A DNA stretch of 64,000 nt, taken from assembly GCA_036497285.1 (NCBI GenBank), contig DASXJR010000056.1:22736-86735 (forward strand), in the 5' to 3' direction. This DNA is from RYN-133 sp036497285. Its GTDB lineage: Bacteria; Actinomycetota; Actinomycetes; Mycobacteriales; Jatrophihabitantaceae. The notes beneath the pieces are model-generated. The model was not told where the DNA came from. It searched no databases and was given only the letters and a program-made list of their open reading frames with translations. A program made the position numbers and the translations under genes. The number at the start of each line of letters is the position of its first letter. Within the stretch, counting starts at the first letter, position 1. Shown here piece by piece: positions 42,719-50,237 of the stretch.

Positions 42719-43240
42719 TCAGAAGTTGAAGCGGGTCAGGCCGCCCGGTTCTGCGGAGGAGACCACGATCGCCGAGCGTGGCTCGATGCGGTAGACGTGC
42801 CACGGCGGCGGTCCTTGCGTGGGCGCGTTGAACGGAGCGGTGATGCCTGACCCGCTCTCGTCAGGCTCGGCCGGCCAGCCCTGGTCCGCCCATGCCTTGG
42901 CGATGCGCGCCACCGCGCCCGGCTCGCTGACTCGCACGGCGTCGCCCTCGACCACGACGTCCGCATCGCGGATCGACACGGCCAGCGAGACGCGCGGATC
43001 GCGGGCGACGTTGCGACCCTTGCGGGTGGCGCCGGTCTGGAACCAGAAAGTGCCGTCCAGCCACAGCGCGCCGACCGCGGTCAGATGCGGGCTGCCGTCC
43101 GCGTTGACGGTGCACAGCCATGTCGTGCGGGAGTTCACTGCGTCCTGATCCGGTGCCGAGCCGGCCGTGAGCTTGTCGACCACCGCGGTCCACTCCACTG
43201 CCGGCAGACCTTCCGCTGCAGCCAGATTGATCGCCTTCAT
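42719..43240 (-). CDS. Pyridoxamine 5'-phosphate oxidase-like (split beta-barrel) flavin/F420 protein
   Basis: 173 residues from ATG 43240, preceded by AGGAGGTTCCGGAA. TTWLCTVNADGSPHLTAVGALWLDGTFWFQTGATRKGRNVARDPR reads as the FMN/F420-binding split beta-barrel of the PPOX/FDOR class, and the C-terminus has a VYRIEPRSAIV strand. Actinobacterial members often use F420 and act as reductases or heme-type proteins; substrate unknown. It is 42 bp upstream of the Smr gene on the same strand. Confidence 0.82.
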   Translation of the reverse strand: MKAINLAAAEGLPAVEWTAVVDKLTAGSAPDQDAVNSRTTWLCTVNADGSPHLTAVGALWLDGTFWFQTGATRKGRNVARDPRVSLAVSIRDADVVVEGDAVRVSEPGAVARIAKAWADQGWPAEPDESGSGITAPFNAPTQGPPPWHVYRIEPRSAIVVSSAEPGGLTRFNF

Positions 43241-43343
43241 TTCCGGAACCTCCTGCGCCTTGTTGAATTGACCTTTCATCCATGCGTCGATCGGAACCAT
43301 GTCATTTCGACACGGCCCTCGAAGCAATTCGAGCGCGACTGCG

Positions 43344-43706
43344 TCAGCTCGGCCCGGCGATGGTGGACACCAGCCGACTGAGGGTGTCGATCGTGCCGGG
43401 TAGAAGGCGGTAGTAGGCCCATTTGCCGCGCTGTTCGCGTTCCAACAGGCCGGCGTCGACGAGCACCTTCATGTGGTGCGACACGGTTGGTTGCGACAAG
43501 CCGACCTGATCGGTGAGGTTGCAGATGCATTCCTCGCCCTCATCGTGGGCGGCCACGATGGACAGCAGCCGCAGCCGGGTCGGGTCCGCGATCACCTTCA
43601 GGACGGCGGCAAGCCGTTGCGCGCTGTCGGCATCCAAACCGCCGCCGGACGACGGCGTGCAGCAGGCATTCGCGTCGGCCAGCAGGGCGAGCGGAGCAGA
43701 CGGCAT
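43344..43706 (-). CDS. arsR: ArsR family arsenite-responsive repressor
   Basis: 120 residues from ATG 43706; the frame is open further upstream but a start there would cross the operator. The winged helix shows LAAVLKVIADPTRLRLLSIV, CICNLTDQVGLSQPTVSHHMKVL (recognition helix) and LLEREQRGKWAYYRL. Candidate metalloid ligands are the Cys in EECICNLT and the N-terminal pair ACCTP, in line with the diverse As(III) sites of actinobacterial ArsR proteins. It is divergent from arsM, with a near-perfect palindrome between them. Confidence 0.9.
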   Translation of the reverse strand: MPSAPLALLADANACCTPSSGGGLDADSAQRLAAVLKVIADPTRLRLLSIVAAHDEGEECICNLTDQVGLSQPTVSHHMKVLVDAGLLEREQRGKWAYYRLLPGTIDTLSRLVSTIAGPS

Positions 43707-43725
43707 GTCACCCAGAATGCCACAA

Positions 43726-43747
43726 CGCATTGACGTCCGTCGATGCG
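43726..43747. promoter_or_regulatory. ArsR operator palindrome between arsR and arsM
   Basis: CGCATTGACG (43726-43735) and CGTCGATGCG (43738-43747) are 10-bp arms around TC with one mismatched position. A second, single half-site (CGCATCGACC, 43765-43774) follows on the arsM side. Position 20 bp upstream of the arsR start and 53 bp upstream of arsM fits autoregulated, As(III)-inducible control of both directions. Inferred from symmetry and context. Confidence 0.65.
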
Positions 43748-43800
43748 TCAGGCAGAGTCGAGGACGCATCGACCGGCATCTATGGGAACGAGGGAAGCCG

Positions 43801-44577
43801 ATGACCAGTACGAGCTCCGACGCCGTCCGGGAACAAGTTCGCGCCCGTTACGCCGAGGCCGCCCTGCGCGTGCAGGTCGAGCCTTCGAGCGGGTGTTGTT
43901 CGGCCGGCTCGTGCGCGCCGGAGTCGATCCAGGTCGACGCGAGCTTCGGAGCGGGCCTCTATCCGGCGGACGAGCGGGCCGAGCTGCCCGCGCAGGCGCT
44001 GGCCGCGAGCCTGGGGTGCGGCAACCCGCTGGCGGTCGCCGAGCTGCGTCCGGGGGAGACGGTGCTCGATCTGGGTTCGGGCGGCGGTATCGACGTGCTG
44101 CTCTCGGCGCGCCGGGTCGGTCCGGGCGGGTTCGCCTACGGCGTGGACATGACCGACGAGATGCTCGCCCTGGCCCGTGCGAACGCGCAGGAGGCCGGCG
44201 CGGGCAACGTCGAGTTCGTCAAGGGCACGATCGAGAACGTGCCGCTGCCGGACGACTCGGTCGACGTGATCATCTCCAACTGCGTGATCAACCTGTCGAT
44301 CGACAAGCCCGCCGTGGTGGGGGAGATGTTCCGGTTGCTCAAGCCGGGCGGACGGGTCGGGGTGAGCGACGTGGTGGCAGAAGACCACCTCAGTGCGGAG
44401 GATCGCGCCGAGCGGGGCAGCTATGTCGGCTGCATCGCCGGGGCGCTCTCGCGCAGCGAGTACGTCGAGGCCCTCGCCGGGTCCGGCTTCATCGATGCCT
44501 CGGTGACGTTCACCCACGAGGCCGTGGACGGGATGCACTCGGCGATCATCCGCGCCACCAAGCCCGGACGGACCTGA
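43801..44577 (+). CDS. arsM: Arsenite S-adenosylmethionine methyltransferase
   Basis: 258 residues. VLDLGSGGGIDVLLSARRVG is SAM motif I, followed by YGVDMTDEML. The conserved arsenic-binding Cys residues are in SLGCGNP, IISNCVINLS and YVGCIAGAL, and additional Cys residues cluster near the N-terminus (SGCCSAGSC). It methylates As(III) to mono- and dimethyl species that are volatilised or expelled. First gene of the arsM-aquaporin-arsC operon; its stop abuts the aquaporin start. Confidence 0.94.
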   Translation: MTSTSSDAVREQVRARYAEAALRVQVEPSSGCCSAGSCAPESIQVDASFGAGLYPADERAELPAQALAASLGCGNPLAVAELRPGETVLDLGSGGGIDVLLSARRVGPGGFAYGVDMTDEMLALARANAQEAGAGNVEFVKGTIENVPLPDDSVDVIISNCVINLSIDKPAVVGEMFRLLKPGGRVGVSDVVAEDHLSAEDRAERGSYVGCIAGALSRSEYVEALAGSGFIDASVTFTHEAVDGMHSAIIRATKPGRT

Positions 44578-45270
44578 ATGCTGCGTCGTGCCCTGGCCGA
44601 AGCAATCGGTACCGCCTTCCTGGTCGCCGCGGTCATCGGCTCCGGCATCGCCGCCCAGCGTCTGTCGCCGACCGACGTCGGGTTGCAGCTGCTGGAGAAC
44701 AGCCTGATCACCGGCGCCGCGCTGGTCGCGCTGATCCTCGCGCTGCAGCCCGTGTCGGCCGCGTTCAACCCGGCCGTCACTCTGGTCGAGCTGGCGCTGC
44801 GTACCGTGACCGCCCGCTGCGCCGCCGCGTTGATCGCCGCCCAACTCGCCGGCGGCGCCGCGGGTGCAATCGCCGCGAACCTCATGTTCGGCCTGGACCC
44901 GGTCACCATCTCCACCCACCACCGCAGCGGCGGCGGGCTCTGGCTCGGCGAAATCATCGCCACGCTCGGGCTGCTGCTCGTCATCTTCGGTGCCGCCCGT
45001 TCCGGCCGGGAGGACCGGATTGCCTATGCGGTCGGTGGCTACATCACCGCCGCCTACTGGTTCACCAGCTCGACCAGCTTCGCCAACCCCGCCGTCACCA
45101 TCGCCCGCATGTTCAGCGACACCTTCGCCGGCATCGCCCCGGCCTCGGTGCCCGGGTTCGTCGCCATGCAGCTGGTCGGCGCGGCGGTGGGGTACCTGCT
45201 CATCCGCGCGCTCTTCCCGACCGCGAGCGCCGCGGTCCCACTGGTCACCGCCGGCGAGGTTTCGTCATGA
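44578..45270 (+). CDS. Aquaglyceroporin-like channel in an ars operon (AqpS-like)
   Basis: 230 residues, six hydrophobic segments. Both half-helix motifs are present: FNPAVTL at the first and FANPAVTIAR at the second, with the selectivity-filter Arg after the second NPA. In Sinorhizobium meliloti, AqpS replaces the ArsB pump and lets arsenite made by ArsC flow out; the arrangement here (aquaporin directly followed by arsC) fits that scheme. ATG starts right after the arsM stop; the end overlaps arsC by 4 bp. Confidence 0.9.
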   Translation: MLRRALAEAIGTAFLVAAVIGSGIAAQRLSPTDVGLQLLENSLITGAALVALILALQPVSAAFNPAVTLVELALRTVTARCAAALIAAQLAGGAAGAIAANLMFGLDPVTISTHHRSGGGLWLGEIIATLGLLLVIFGAARSGREDRIAYAVGGYITAAYWFTSSTSFANPAVTIARMFSDTFAGIAPASVPGFVAMQLVGAAVGYLLIRALFPTASAAVPLVTAGEVSS

Positions 45271-45668
45271 CCGCCAAGCCCACCGTCCTGTTCGTCTGCG
45301 TCCACAACGCGGGCCGCTCGCAGATGGCCGCGGGCTGGCTCACCCATCTCGCAGGCGATCGGGTCGAGGTCCGGTCTGCGGGTTCCGAACCGGCCGACCG
45401 GATCAATCCGGTCGCGGTCGAGGCGATGCGCGAGGTCGGCATCGACATCACCGGTGAGCAACCCAAGCTGCTCACCGTCGACGCCGTCGAGCACGCCGAC
45501 GTCGTCATCACCATGGGCTGCGGCGACACCTGCCCGATCTACCCCGGCAAGCGTTATGAGGACTGGGATCTCGCCGACCCCGCCGGCCAACCCATCGCGA
45601 CGGTGCGCGAAGTCCGTGACCAGATTCGCGCCCGCGTGCAAGCCCTCGTCATCGACATCCTGCCGTGA
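45267..45668 (+). CDS. arsC: Arsenate reductase, low-molecular-weight phosphatase type
   Basis: 133 residues starting in the ATGA overlap with the aquaporin gene. FVCVHNAGRSQMA contains the CX5R P-loop (CVHNAGR), and VITMGCGDTCPIYPG carries the two further Cys residues that shuttle the disulphide in thioredoxin-coupled ArsC, followed by DWDLADPAGQ with the general-acid Asp. It reduces arsenate to arsenite, the substrate of ArsM and the channel. Last gene of the operon; the DedA gene converges 3 bp away. Confidence 0.95.
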   Translation: MTAKPTVLFVCVHNAGRSQMAAGWLTHLAGDRVEVRSAGSEPADRINPVAVEAMREVGIDITGEQPKLLTVDAVEHADVVITMGCGDTCPIYPGKRYEDWDLADPAGQPIATVREVRDQIRARVQALVIDILP

Positions 45669-45671
45669 CGG

Positions 45672-46301
45672 TCACTGGTCCGAGTCGCCGTTGCCGCCGT
45701 CCTTGTCCCTGCGGTGCGCCCGTACCCGCCACACGATGAAACCGACGATCACGATGCCGGCTACCGCGAAGGCCGCGCCGCGACCGACCGTCTTCTCGAT
45801 CTGCTTGTAGGAGTTCCCAGCCAGGAAGCCGAGCAGAGTGAAGCCGACGCCCCAGATGATTCCGCCGGCGGCGTTGTAGGCCAGGAAGCGCGGATAGAAC
45901 ATCCGCGATGCGCCGGCCAGCGCGGGCATGACGGCGCGGAAGAACGCCACGAACCGCCCGAGGAACACCGCGGAGCCCCCGCGTCGGCGCAGGAAGTCTT
46001 GTGCCGAGCCGATCCGTTCCCGGCGCTTGGCCAGCGGCTTGGAATCGATGATGCGGGGGCCGAGGTGTCGTCCCACTTCGTAGCCGACGGTGTCGCCGAC
46101 GACCGCGGCGAGGACGACGGTGACCGCGATCAGCGGGTAGGACACGTGACCGCGACTGGCGATGACGCCCCCGAGCACGGCGGCGGTCTCGCCGGGGATC
46201 ACGAAGCCGACGAACAGCGCGTCCTCGGCGAACACAATCGCAGCGACGATCAGATAGACCATTGCGCCGCGCAGGTCGAGCAGCCGGTCGATCAGGCTCA
46301 T
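45672..46301 (-). CDS. DedA family membrane protein
   Basis: 209 residues from ATG 46301. It has the SNARE-associated/VTT domain with FAEDALFVGFVIPGETAAVLGGVIAS, GDTVGYEVGRHLG and FLGRFVAFFRAVMPALAGASRM, the latter containing the conserved FxRFxPxxR-type arginines. DedA proteins are implicated in undecaprenyl-phosphate or phospholipid flipping and membrane homeostasis. The C-terminus ends in a charged tail rich in Arg, Asp and Gly. It converges on arsC and is probably independent of it. Confidence 0.92.
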   Translation of the reverse strand: MSLIDRLLDLRGAMVYLIVAAIVFAEDALFVGFVIPGETAAVLGGVIASRGHVSYPLIAVTVVLAAVVGDTVGYEVGRHLGPRIIDSKPLAKRRERIGSAQDFLRRRGGSAVFLGRFVAFFRAVMPALAGASRMFYPRFLAYNAAGGIIWGVGFTLLGFLAGNSYKQIEKTVGRGAAFAVAGIVIVGFIVWRVRAHRRDKDGGNGDSDQ

Positions 46302-46456
46302 GCGATCTGCCTTGGCGTCGGCCGAGTGGACAGCTGCTCGCCTTCCTGAAGGCGGTACCTGCAATACTTCTCGGTCAACGCTGCGCCGTCAACGAATCGG
46401 ACCGGTCACCCCGCCGGGACGAGCCGGGCAGTGGGGTTGTGTGGTCGGCTGAGACC

Positions 46457-46639
46457 ATGTTCTACGTCGTCATCTTCGCCGGGTTGGCCGTACTGCTGGT
46501 CGTCGCCGGCCTGACGCTGCAGGCACGAAACCGAAAGACGCTGCGGGCGGAGAGCCCGCATCGGGCCACCGCGACGCAGCGCCGCAACCGCAAGCAAGAG
46601 CGCGCCCAATCCCGCACGGCCCGCCGCCAGCGGCGCTGA
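46457..46639 (+). CDS. Small single-pass membrane protein with basic tail
   Basis: 60 residues from ATG 46457 (MFYVVIFAGLAVLLVVAGLT), a single transmembrane helix followed by a strongly basic, Arg/Gln-rich C-terminus (ATATQRRNRKQERAQSR). No family is recognised. The tail would lie in the cytoplasm. The gene is in the gap between DedA and the convergent MFS gene, 10 bp from the latter's stop. Confidence 0.55.
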   Translation: MFYVVIFAGLAVLLVVAGLTLQARNRKTLRAESPHRATATQRRNRKQERAQSRTARRQRR

Positions 46640-46649
46640 GGCGCTGAGG

Positions 46650-48146
46650 TCAGGTCCGCGCCGGCGCGTTCTCGGGCACAGGGTTTTCGGCCGGTGCCGG
46701 CGGCTCCGCCGCGGGCGCCGGGTGGGGGACGGGCCGCAGCACGGTCGCAGCGGTGACGGCAGCGAGCACCAACAGCACGACGCACACCTCGAACGCGCGC
46801 ACGTATCCGCCCGTCTGCGCGACGCCGGCGCCCGAGCTCGCGAGATCCTTCGCACGAGACGTGGCGATGGTCAGCAGCGCAGCGAGGCCCAGTGACCCGC
46901 CGATCTGCCGCGTGGTGTTGATCAACCCGGAGGCCAGTCCGGCGTCACGCCGATCGACCCCGCCGGTCGCCGCGAGGGTGACGGGGACGAACGACATCCC
47001 GATGCCGAAGGTGATGATCGAGCCCGGTATCCCGATGTGCAGCAGATAGGACCCGTCCGGGGTCAACCGCGAGAGCAGCAGCATTCCGACGGCGGCGATC
47101 GAGGTGCCTGTCGCGAGCATCGTCCGCGGTCCGAACCGGTTCACGACCCGGGAAGAGATCTGCGTGCCGAGGATGATCGCAAGGGGCATCGGCAGGAAGG
47201 CGAATCCCGCGCGCAACGGGCTGTATCCCTGAACATCCTGAAGGAACTGCGACAGGAAGAAGAACAGCGAGAACATCACCGAGCCGATGAGCACCATGAC
47301 CAGATTCGCACCGGTCAGGTTGCGCGAAGCGAACAACCGCAGGGGCACGAGTGGGTGGCGGTGCCTGGTCTCGATGACGAAGAACGCGATCAGCAACGCC
47401 ACGCCGAGCGCCAGATAGCTGAGCACGAAGCTCGAGCCCCACGAGTGCGAATCGGTCGACACAATGCCGTAGACGAGCGCGATGAGCCCGCCCGTGATCG
47501 TGACCGCCCCGGCCCAGTCGAGGGTCGGTCGCTCACCTTCGGCGCGCGACTCGGTGACTGCGAACCGCGCCGTCACCCACACGAGGACGCCGATCGGCAC
47601 GTTGATGAACAGGATCCAGCGCCAGGACAGCAGGTCGGTAAGAACGCCGCCGGCGATCACGCCTGTTGCGCCGCCTGCGCCGGCGACCGCGCTCCACATC
47701 CCTAGCGCTCGCGCGCGGGCCCGCGGATCGGTGAAGGTCGTGGTGAGGATCGTCAGGGTGGCCGGAGAGAGGATGGCGCCGCCGAGACCCTGCAGGGCAC
47801 GGGCGGTGATGAGTTCACCGCCGGATTGGGCGAGACCGCCGAGGAGCGAGGTAACGGAGAAGACAGCCACGCCGATCAGGAAAAGCCGGCGCCGTCCCCA
47901 CAGGTCGGCGGCGCGTCCACCGAGGAGCAGGAATCCGGCGAAGGTCAGCGTGTAAGCGTTCAGCACCCAGCCGAGCGCATTCTGTGACATGTGCAGATCC
48001 GTCTTCATCGACGGCAACGCAACGTTCACGATGCTGATGTCGAGGACGACCATGAACTGGGCGACGCAGACCACGGCGAGCACAAGGGCGGCTGGACGGC
48101 CGCGGGACACGTCGATGCCACGCTTCACGAAATTGCGAGGACTCAT
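46650..48146 (-). CDS. MFS drug:H+ antiporter, DHA2 (EmrB/QacA) family
   Basis: 498 residues from ATG 48146 (an in-frame ATG at 48179 is also possible). Fourteen hydrophobic segments are expected; landmarks are FMVVLDISIVNVALP (motif D1), GGRAADLWGRRRLF (motif A), ARALQGLGGAILSPATL (motif B) and GMWSAVAGAGGATGVIAGG (motif C, antiporter motif). The C-terminus is Pro/Ala-rich. It probably exports a drug or toxic metabolite; no dedicated regulator gene is adjacent. The long open frame on the opposite strand is a GC-bias shadow. Confidence 0.92.
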   Translation of the reverse strand: MSPRNFVKRGIDVSRGRPAALVLAVVCVAQFMVVLDISIVNVALPSMKTDLHMSQNALGWVLNAYTLTFAGFLLLGGRAADLWGRRRLFLIGVAVFSVTSLLGGLAQSGGELITARALQGLGGAILSPATLTILTTTFTDPRARARALGMWSAVAGAGGATGVIAGGVLTDLLSWRWILFINVPIGVLVWVTARFAVTESRAEGERPTLDWAGAVTITGGLIALVYGIVSTDSHSWGSSFVLSYLALGVALLIAFFVIETRHRHPLVPLRLFASRNLTGANLVMVLIGSVMFSLFFFLSQFLQDVQGYSPLRAGFAFLPMPLAIILGTQISSRVVNRFGPRTMLATGTSIAAVGMLLLSRLTPDGSYLLHIGIPGSIITFGIGMSFVPVTLAATGGVDRRDAGLASGLINTTRQIGGSLGLAALLTIATSRAKDLASSGAGVAQTGGYVRAFEVCVVLLVLAAVTAATVLRPVPHPAPAAEPPAPAENPVPENAPART

Positions 48147-48271
48147 AAGGAGAAGACTGCTCCTGCCGCACGGTTGCAAAATGGCTCAGAAACCCCAGCG
48201 CCGCGTCCCGGCCAGATATTCCGGATCTACGCCGTGAACTAGGCTCGACCGTGTCGAGCTGGAGCTGATTC

Positions 48272-49045
48272 ATGCACAACGGGTTATTGGTACTGGCGGT
48301 CTTCGCCGCGTGCGTCGTCGAGTCGGTCGAGGCGTTGACGATCGTTCTCGCGGTCGGCGTGACTCGTGGCTGGCACGCGACGATGCGTGGCGTGGCGGCC
48401 GCGTTGGTCGTGCTCGCCGCCTTGGTCGCGATCCTCGGCCCCGCCTTGACCGTTATTCCCATCAACGCGCTGCGCCTGGTCGTCGGCGGCTTGCTGCTCG
48501 TGTTCGGGCTCGGGTGGCTGCGCAAAGCGATCCTGCGTGCGTCCGGTTACAAGGCGCTGCACGACGAGGACGCGATCTTCCAGCGCGAGCGCGAGGCTGC
48601 CGAACACGCCCAACACGGCGGCCTGTTCGGCGATTCGTACGCGTTCACGCTCGCGTTCAAAGGTGTGCTGCTCGAAGGCCTCGAGGTCGTCTTCATCGTG
48701 CTGACGTTCGGCGCCAACCAGCACAGCATTCCGCTGGCCGCGGTGGGCGCGGCCGCGGCGGTGGTCCTCGTGACCGCTGCCGGTCTCGCCCTGCGTACCC
48801 CGTTGGCGCGCGTTCCCGAGAACTCATTGAAGTTCGCGGTCGGTGTGCTGCTCACCGCGTTCGGCACGTTCTGGGGTGTCGAGGGAGCCGGCGAGGACTG
48901 GCCCGGTGGCGATGTCGCGTTGATACCGCTGATCGCGGGCGTCCTCGTCCTTGCCCTCGGCGCGGTCTGGTACCTGCGTCGCGTCCGCTCTCAAGAACAA
49001 AGCGCGCGGCTGCCCGGCGACCACGAACCGGCGGTCGTTCGATGA
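48272..49045 (+). CDS. Multi-pass membrane protein with two ExxE repeats (COG4280-like)
   Basis: 257 residues, about seven hydrophobic segments. Two related segments carry acidic motifs in the membrane: AACVVESVEALTIVLAVG (residues about 12-29) and GVLLEGLEVVFIVLTFG (about 130-146). The ExxE in each half, ~115 residues apart, recalls the REGLE motifs of FTR1 iron permeases and the duplicated architecture of cation exchangers. A Glu/Asp/His-rich cytoplasmic loop (about 98-122) lies between. Likely a metal transporter, but the substrate is unknown. It overlaps the next small gene by 4 bp (ATGA). Confidence 0.75.
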   Translation: MHNGLLVLAVFAACVVESVEALTIVLAVGVTRGWHATMRGVAAALVVLAALVAILGPALTVIPINALRLVVGGLLLVFGLGWLRKAILRASGYKALHDEDAIFQREREAAEHAQHGGLFGDSYAFTLAFKGVLLEGLEVVFIVLTFGANQHSIPLAAVGAAAAVVLVTAAGLALRTPLARVPENSLKFAVGVLLTAFGTFWGVEGAGEDWPGGDVALIPLIAGVLVLALGAVWYLRRVRSQEQSARLPGDHEPAVVR

Positions 49046-49263
49046 ACCGCGTCACGGCGGCGTTGCGTGGGTTCGCGGCGTTCTGGTGGGACTTCATCGT
49101 CGGTGACGACTGGCGGATTGCAGCGGGCATCGTCGTCGCGCTGGCTGCGACCGCCGCGCTGGCCACGACAACTGTGCCCGCGTGGTGGATCGTCCCGGTC
49201 TTCGTGGTGGCCACTCTCGGCCTGTCGCTGCGCAGCGCGATCCGTCGCGCGGATCGATCCTGA
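49042..49263 (+). CDS. Small two-helix membrane protein
   Basis: 73 residues, ATG in an ATGA overlap with the upstream membrane protein. RGFAAFWWDFIVGDDWRIAAG leads into two hydrophobic helices (about 28-45 and 48-63), ending RSAIRRADRS. Translational coupling suggests it is an accessory subunit of the COG4280-like transporter. No family function is known to me. Confidence 0.65.
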   Translation: MNRVTAALRGFAAFWWDFIVGDDWRIAAGIVVALAATAALATTTVPAWWIVPVFVVATLGLSLRSAIRRADRS

Positions 49264-49407
49264 GGTCAACGACCCGAACGTCGGGGTCAGGCAGGCGGGG
49301 AAGCGCGCAGTAGAGGAGTCAGCGGCTCCACAAGTTCTGCGCCGGTTAGCGGGCACGGCGAACCTGGGTAGGCCTTGGACCAAGATCCCAAGACTCAGGG
49401 AGGAATC

Positions 49408-50214
49408 GTGTCGGACGAACCCGTGGAGCGCCTCAGCGCGGAGGAACTCGCCGCCGAGAGCGGCACAGCGCTGCCCGCGAAGGAGGTCATGTCACTGCTT
49501 GACCTCAACGCCAACCTCGACCTCGCGTTGGACACCGCCGCGCCGATCGATCTCGCCGTCGGCGCGAACGCCAACATCGCCGCCCCGATCAACGCCGCGG
49601 TCGACGCGAACGTCCTGTCGGTCGGTTCCGACTCCCAGGCCGGTGCATTGCAGACGGGCACGGTCCATCAGGGCATTATCGGCGACGCCACTGCCACGTC
49701 CGACCAGCACAGCAGCATCGATCAGGGCAACCCGACCACGACGACTCCAGGCACTGCGGCGGACCCGACCGGAACCAGCACCGGGGGCGGCACCGGCGCG
49801 GCCGTGCCCGACCCGACCGGCGCGACCAGCGGCGCCACCACGGGCTCGGTCACCGACGGCAACCTGCTCAACGTCAACGTCGACCTCAACGGCGATCTGC
49901 ACCTCGCGTCGCCGATCGACGGTGCGGTGGCCGCCAACGCGAACGCCGCCGCGCCGATCAACGCCTCGGCCGCGGCGAACATCGGCACGATCGACTCGCA
50001 CGCGACCGCGCTCGGCGAGCAGAACGTCGAGATCAACCAGACCATCGACGGCAACGCGACCGCGACAGGCAACCAGGACTCCGCCATCGCCCAGCAGTCG
50101 GGCACGCAGGACGCCGGCGGCGCTGCTGCCGGCACGGCGGACGCCGGCGGCGCTGCTGCCGGCACGGCGGACGCCGGGGGCGCCCCCGGCAGCCAGCAGT
50201 CCGGCACGCCGTAG
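49408..50214 (+). CDS. Asn/Ala-rich two-repeat protein with leader-like N-terminus, partner of the M50-type gene
   Basis: 268 residues from the GTG at 49408, which follows GGGAGGAATC; the earlier TTG at 49375 is less likely. Residues 1-29 are acidic (SAEELAAESGTALPAKEVMS). Two ~78-residue repeats (about 30-107 and 153-232) share LNxN, PIDxAV, ANANxAAPIN and, at the end, DATATxDQ/NATATGNQ; 17 of 27 positions from PID onward are identical. A Gly/Thr/Pro linker joins them. The tail has three 10-residue GTxDAGGAAA repeats. There is no Cys, no signal peptide and no membrane helix. The metalloprotease-like gene begins 24 bp later, so the protein is a candidate substrate. Function unknown. Confidence 0.75.
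   Translation: MSDEPVERLSAEELAAESGTALPAKEVMSLLDLNANLDLALDTAAPIDLAVGANANIAAPINAAVDANVLSVGSDSQAGALQTGTVHQGIIGDATATSDQHSSIDQGNPTTTTPGTAADPTGTSTGGGTGAAVPDPTGATSGATTGSVTDGNLLNVNVDLNGDLHLASPIDGAVAANANAAAPINASAAANIGTIDSHATALGEQNVEINQTIDGNATATGNQDSAIAQQSGTQDAGGAAAGTADAGGAAAGTADAGGAPGSQQSGTP
50101..50190 (+). repeat. Three 30-bp tandem direct repeats in the 3' end of the repeat-protein gene
   Basis: Units 50101-50130, 50131-50160 and 50161-50190 each begin GGCAC(G) and contain GACGCCGGCGGCGC. The first two differ by very few bases; the third diverges at its end. They encode GTQDAGGAAA-type decapeptides. Slippage at such a locus could change tail length between strains. Confidence 0.85.
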
Positions 50215-50237
50215 TCGCCGCATAGCGAAATCCAGGC

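Noticed and set aside
49271..49288. Terminator GACCC/GGGTC after the small membrane gene
   Set aside because: Five-base stem with an 8-nt loop and no T-run; too weak to call.
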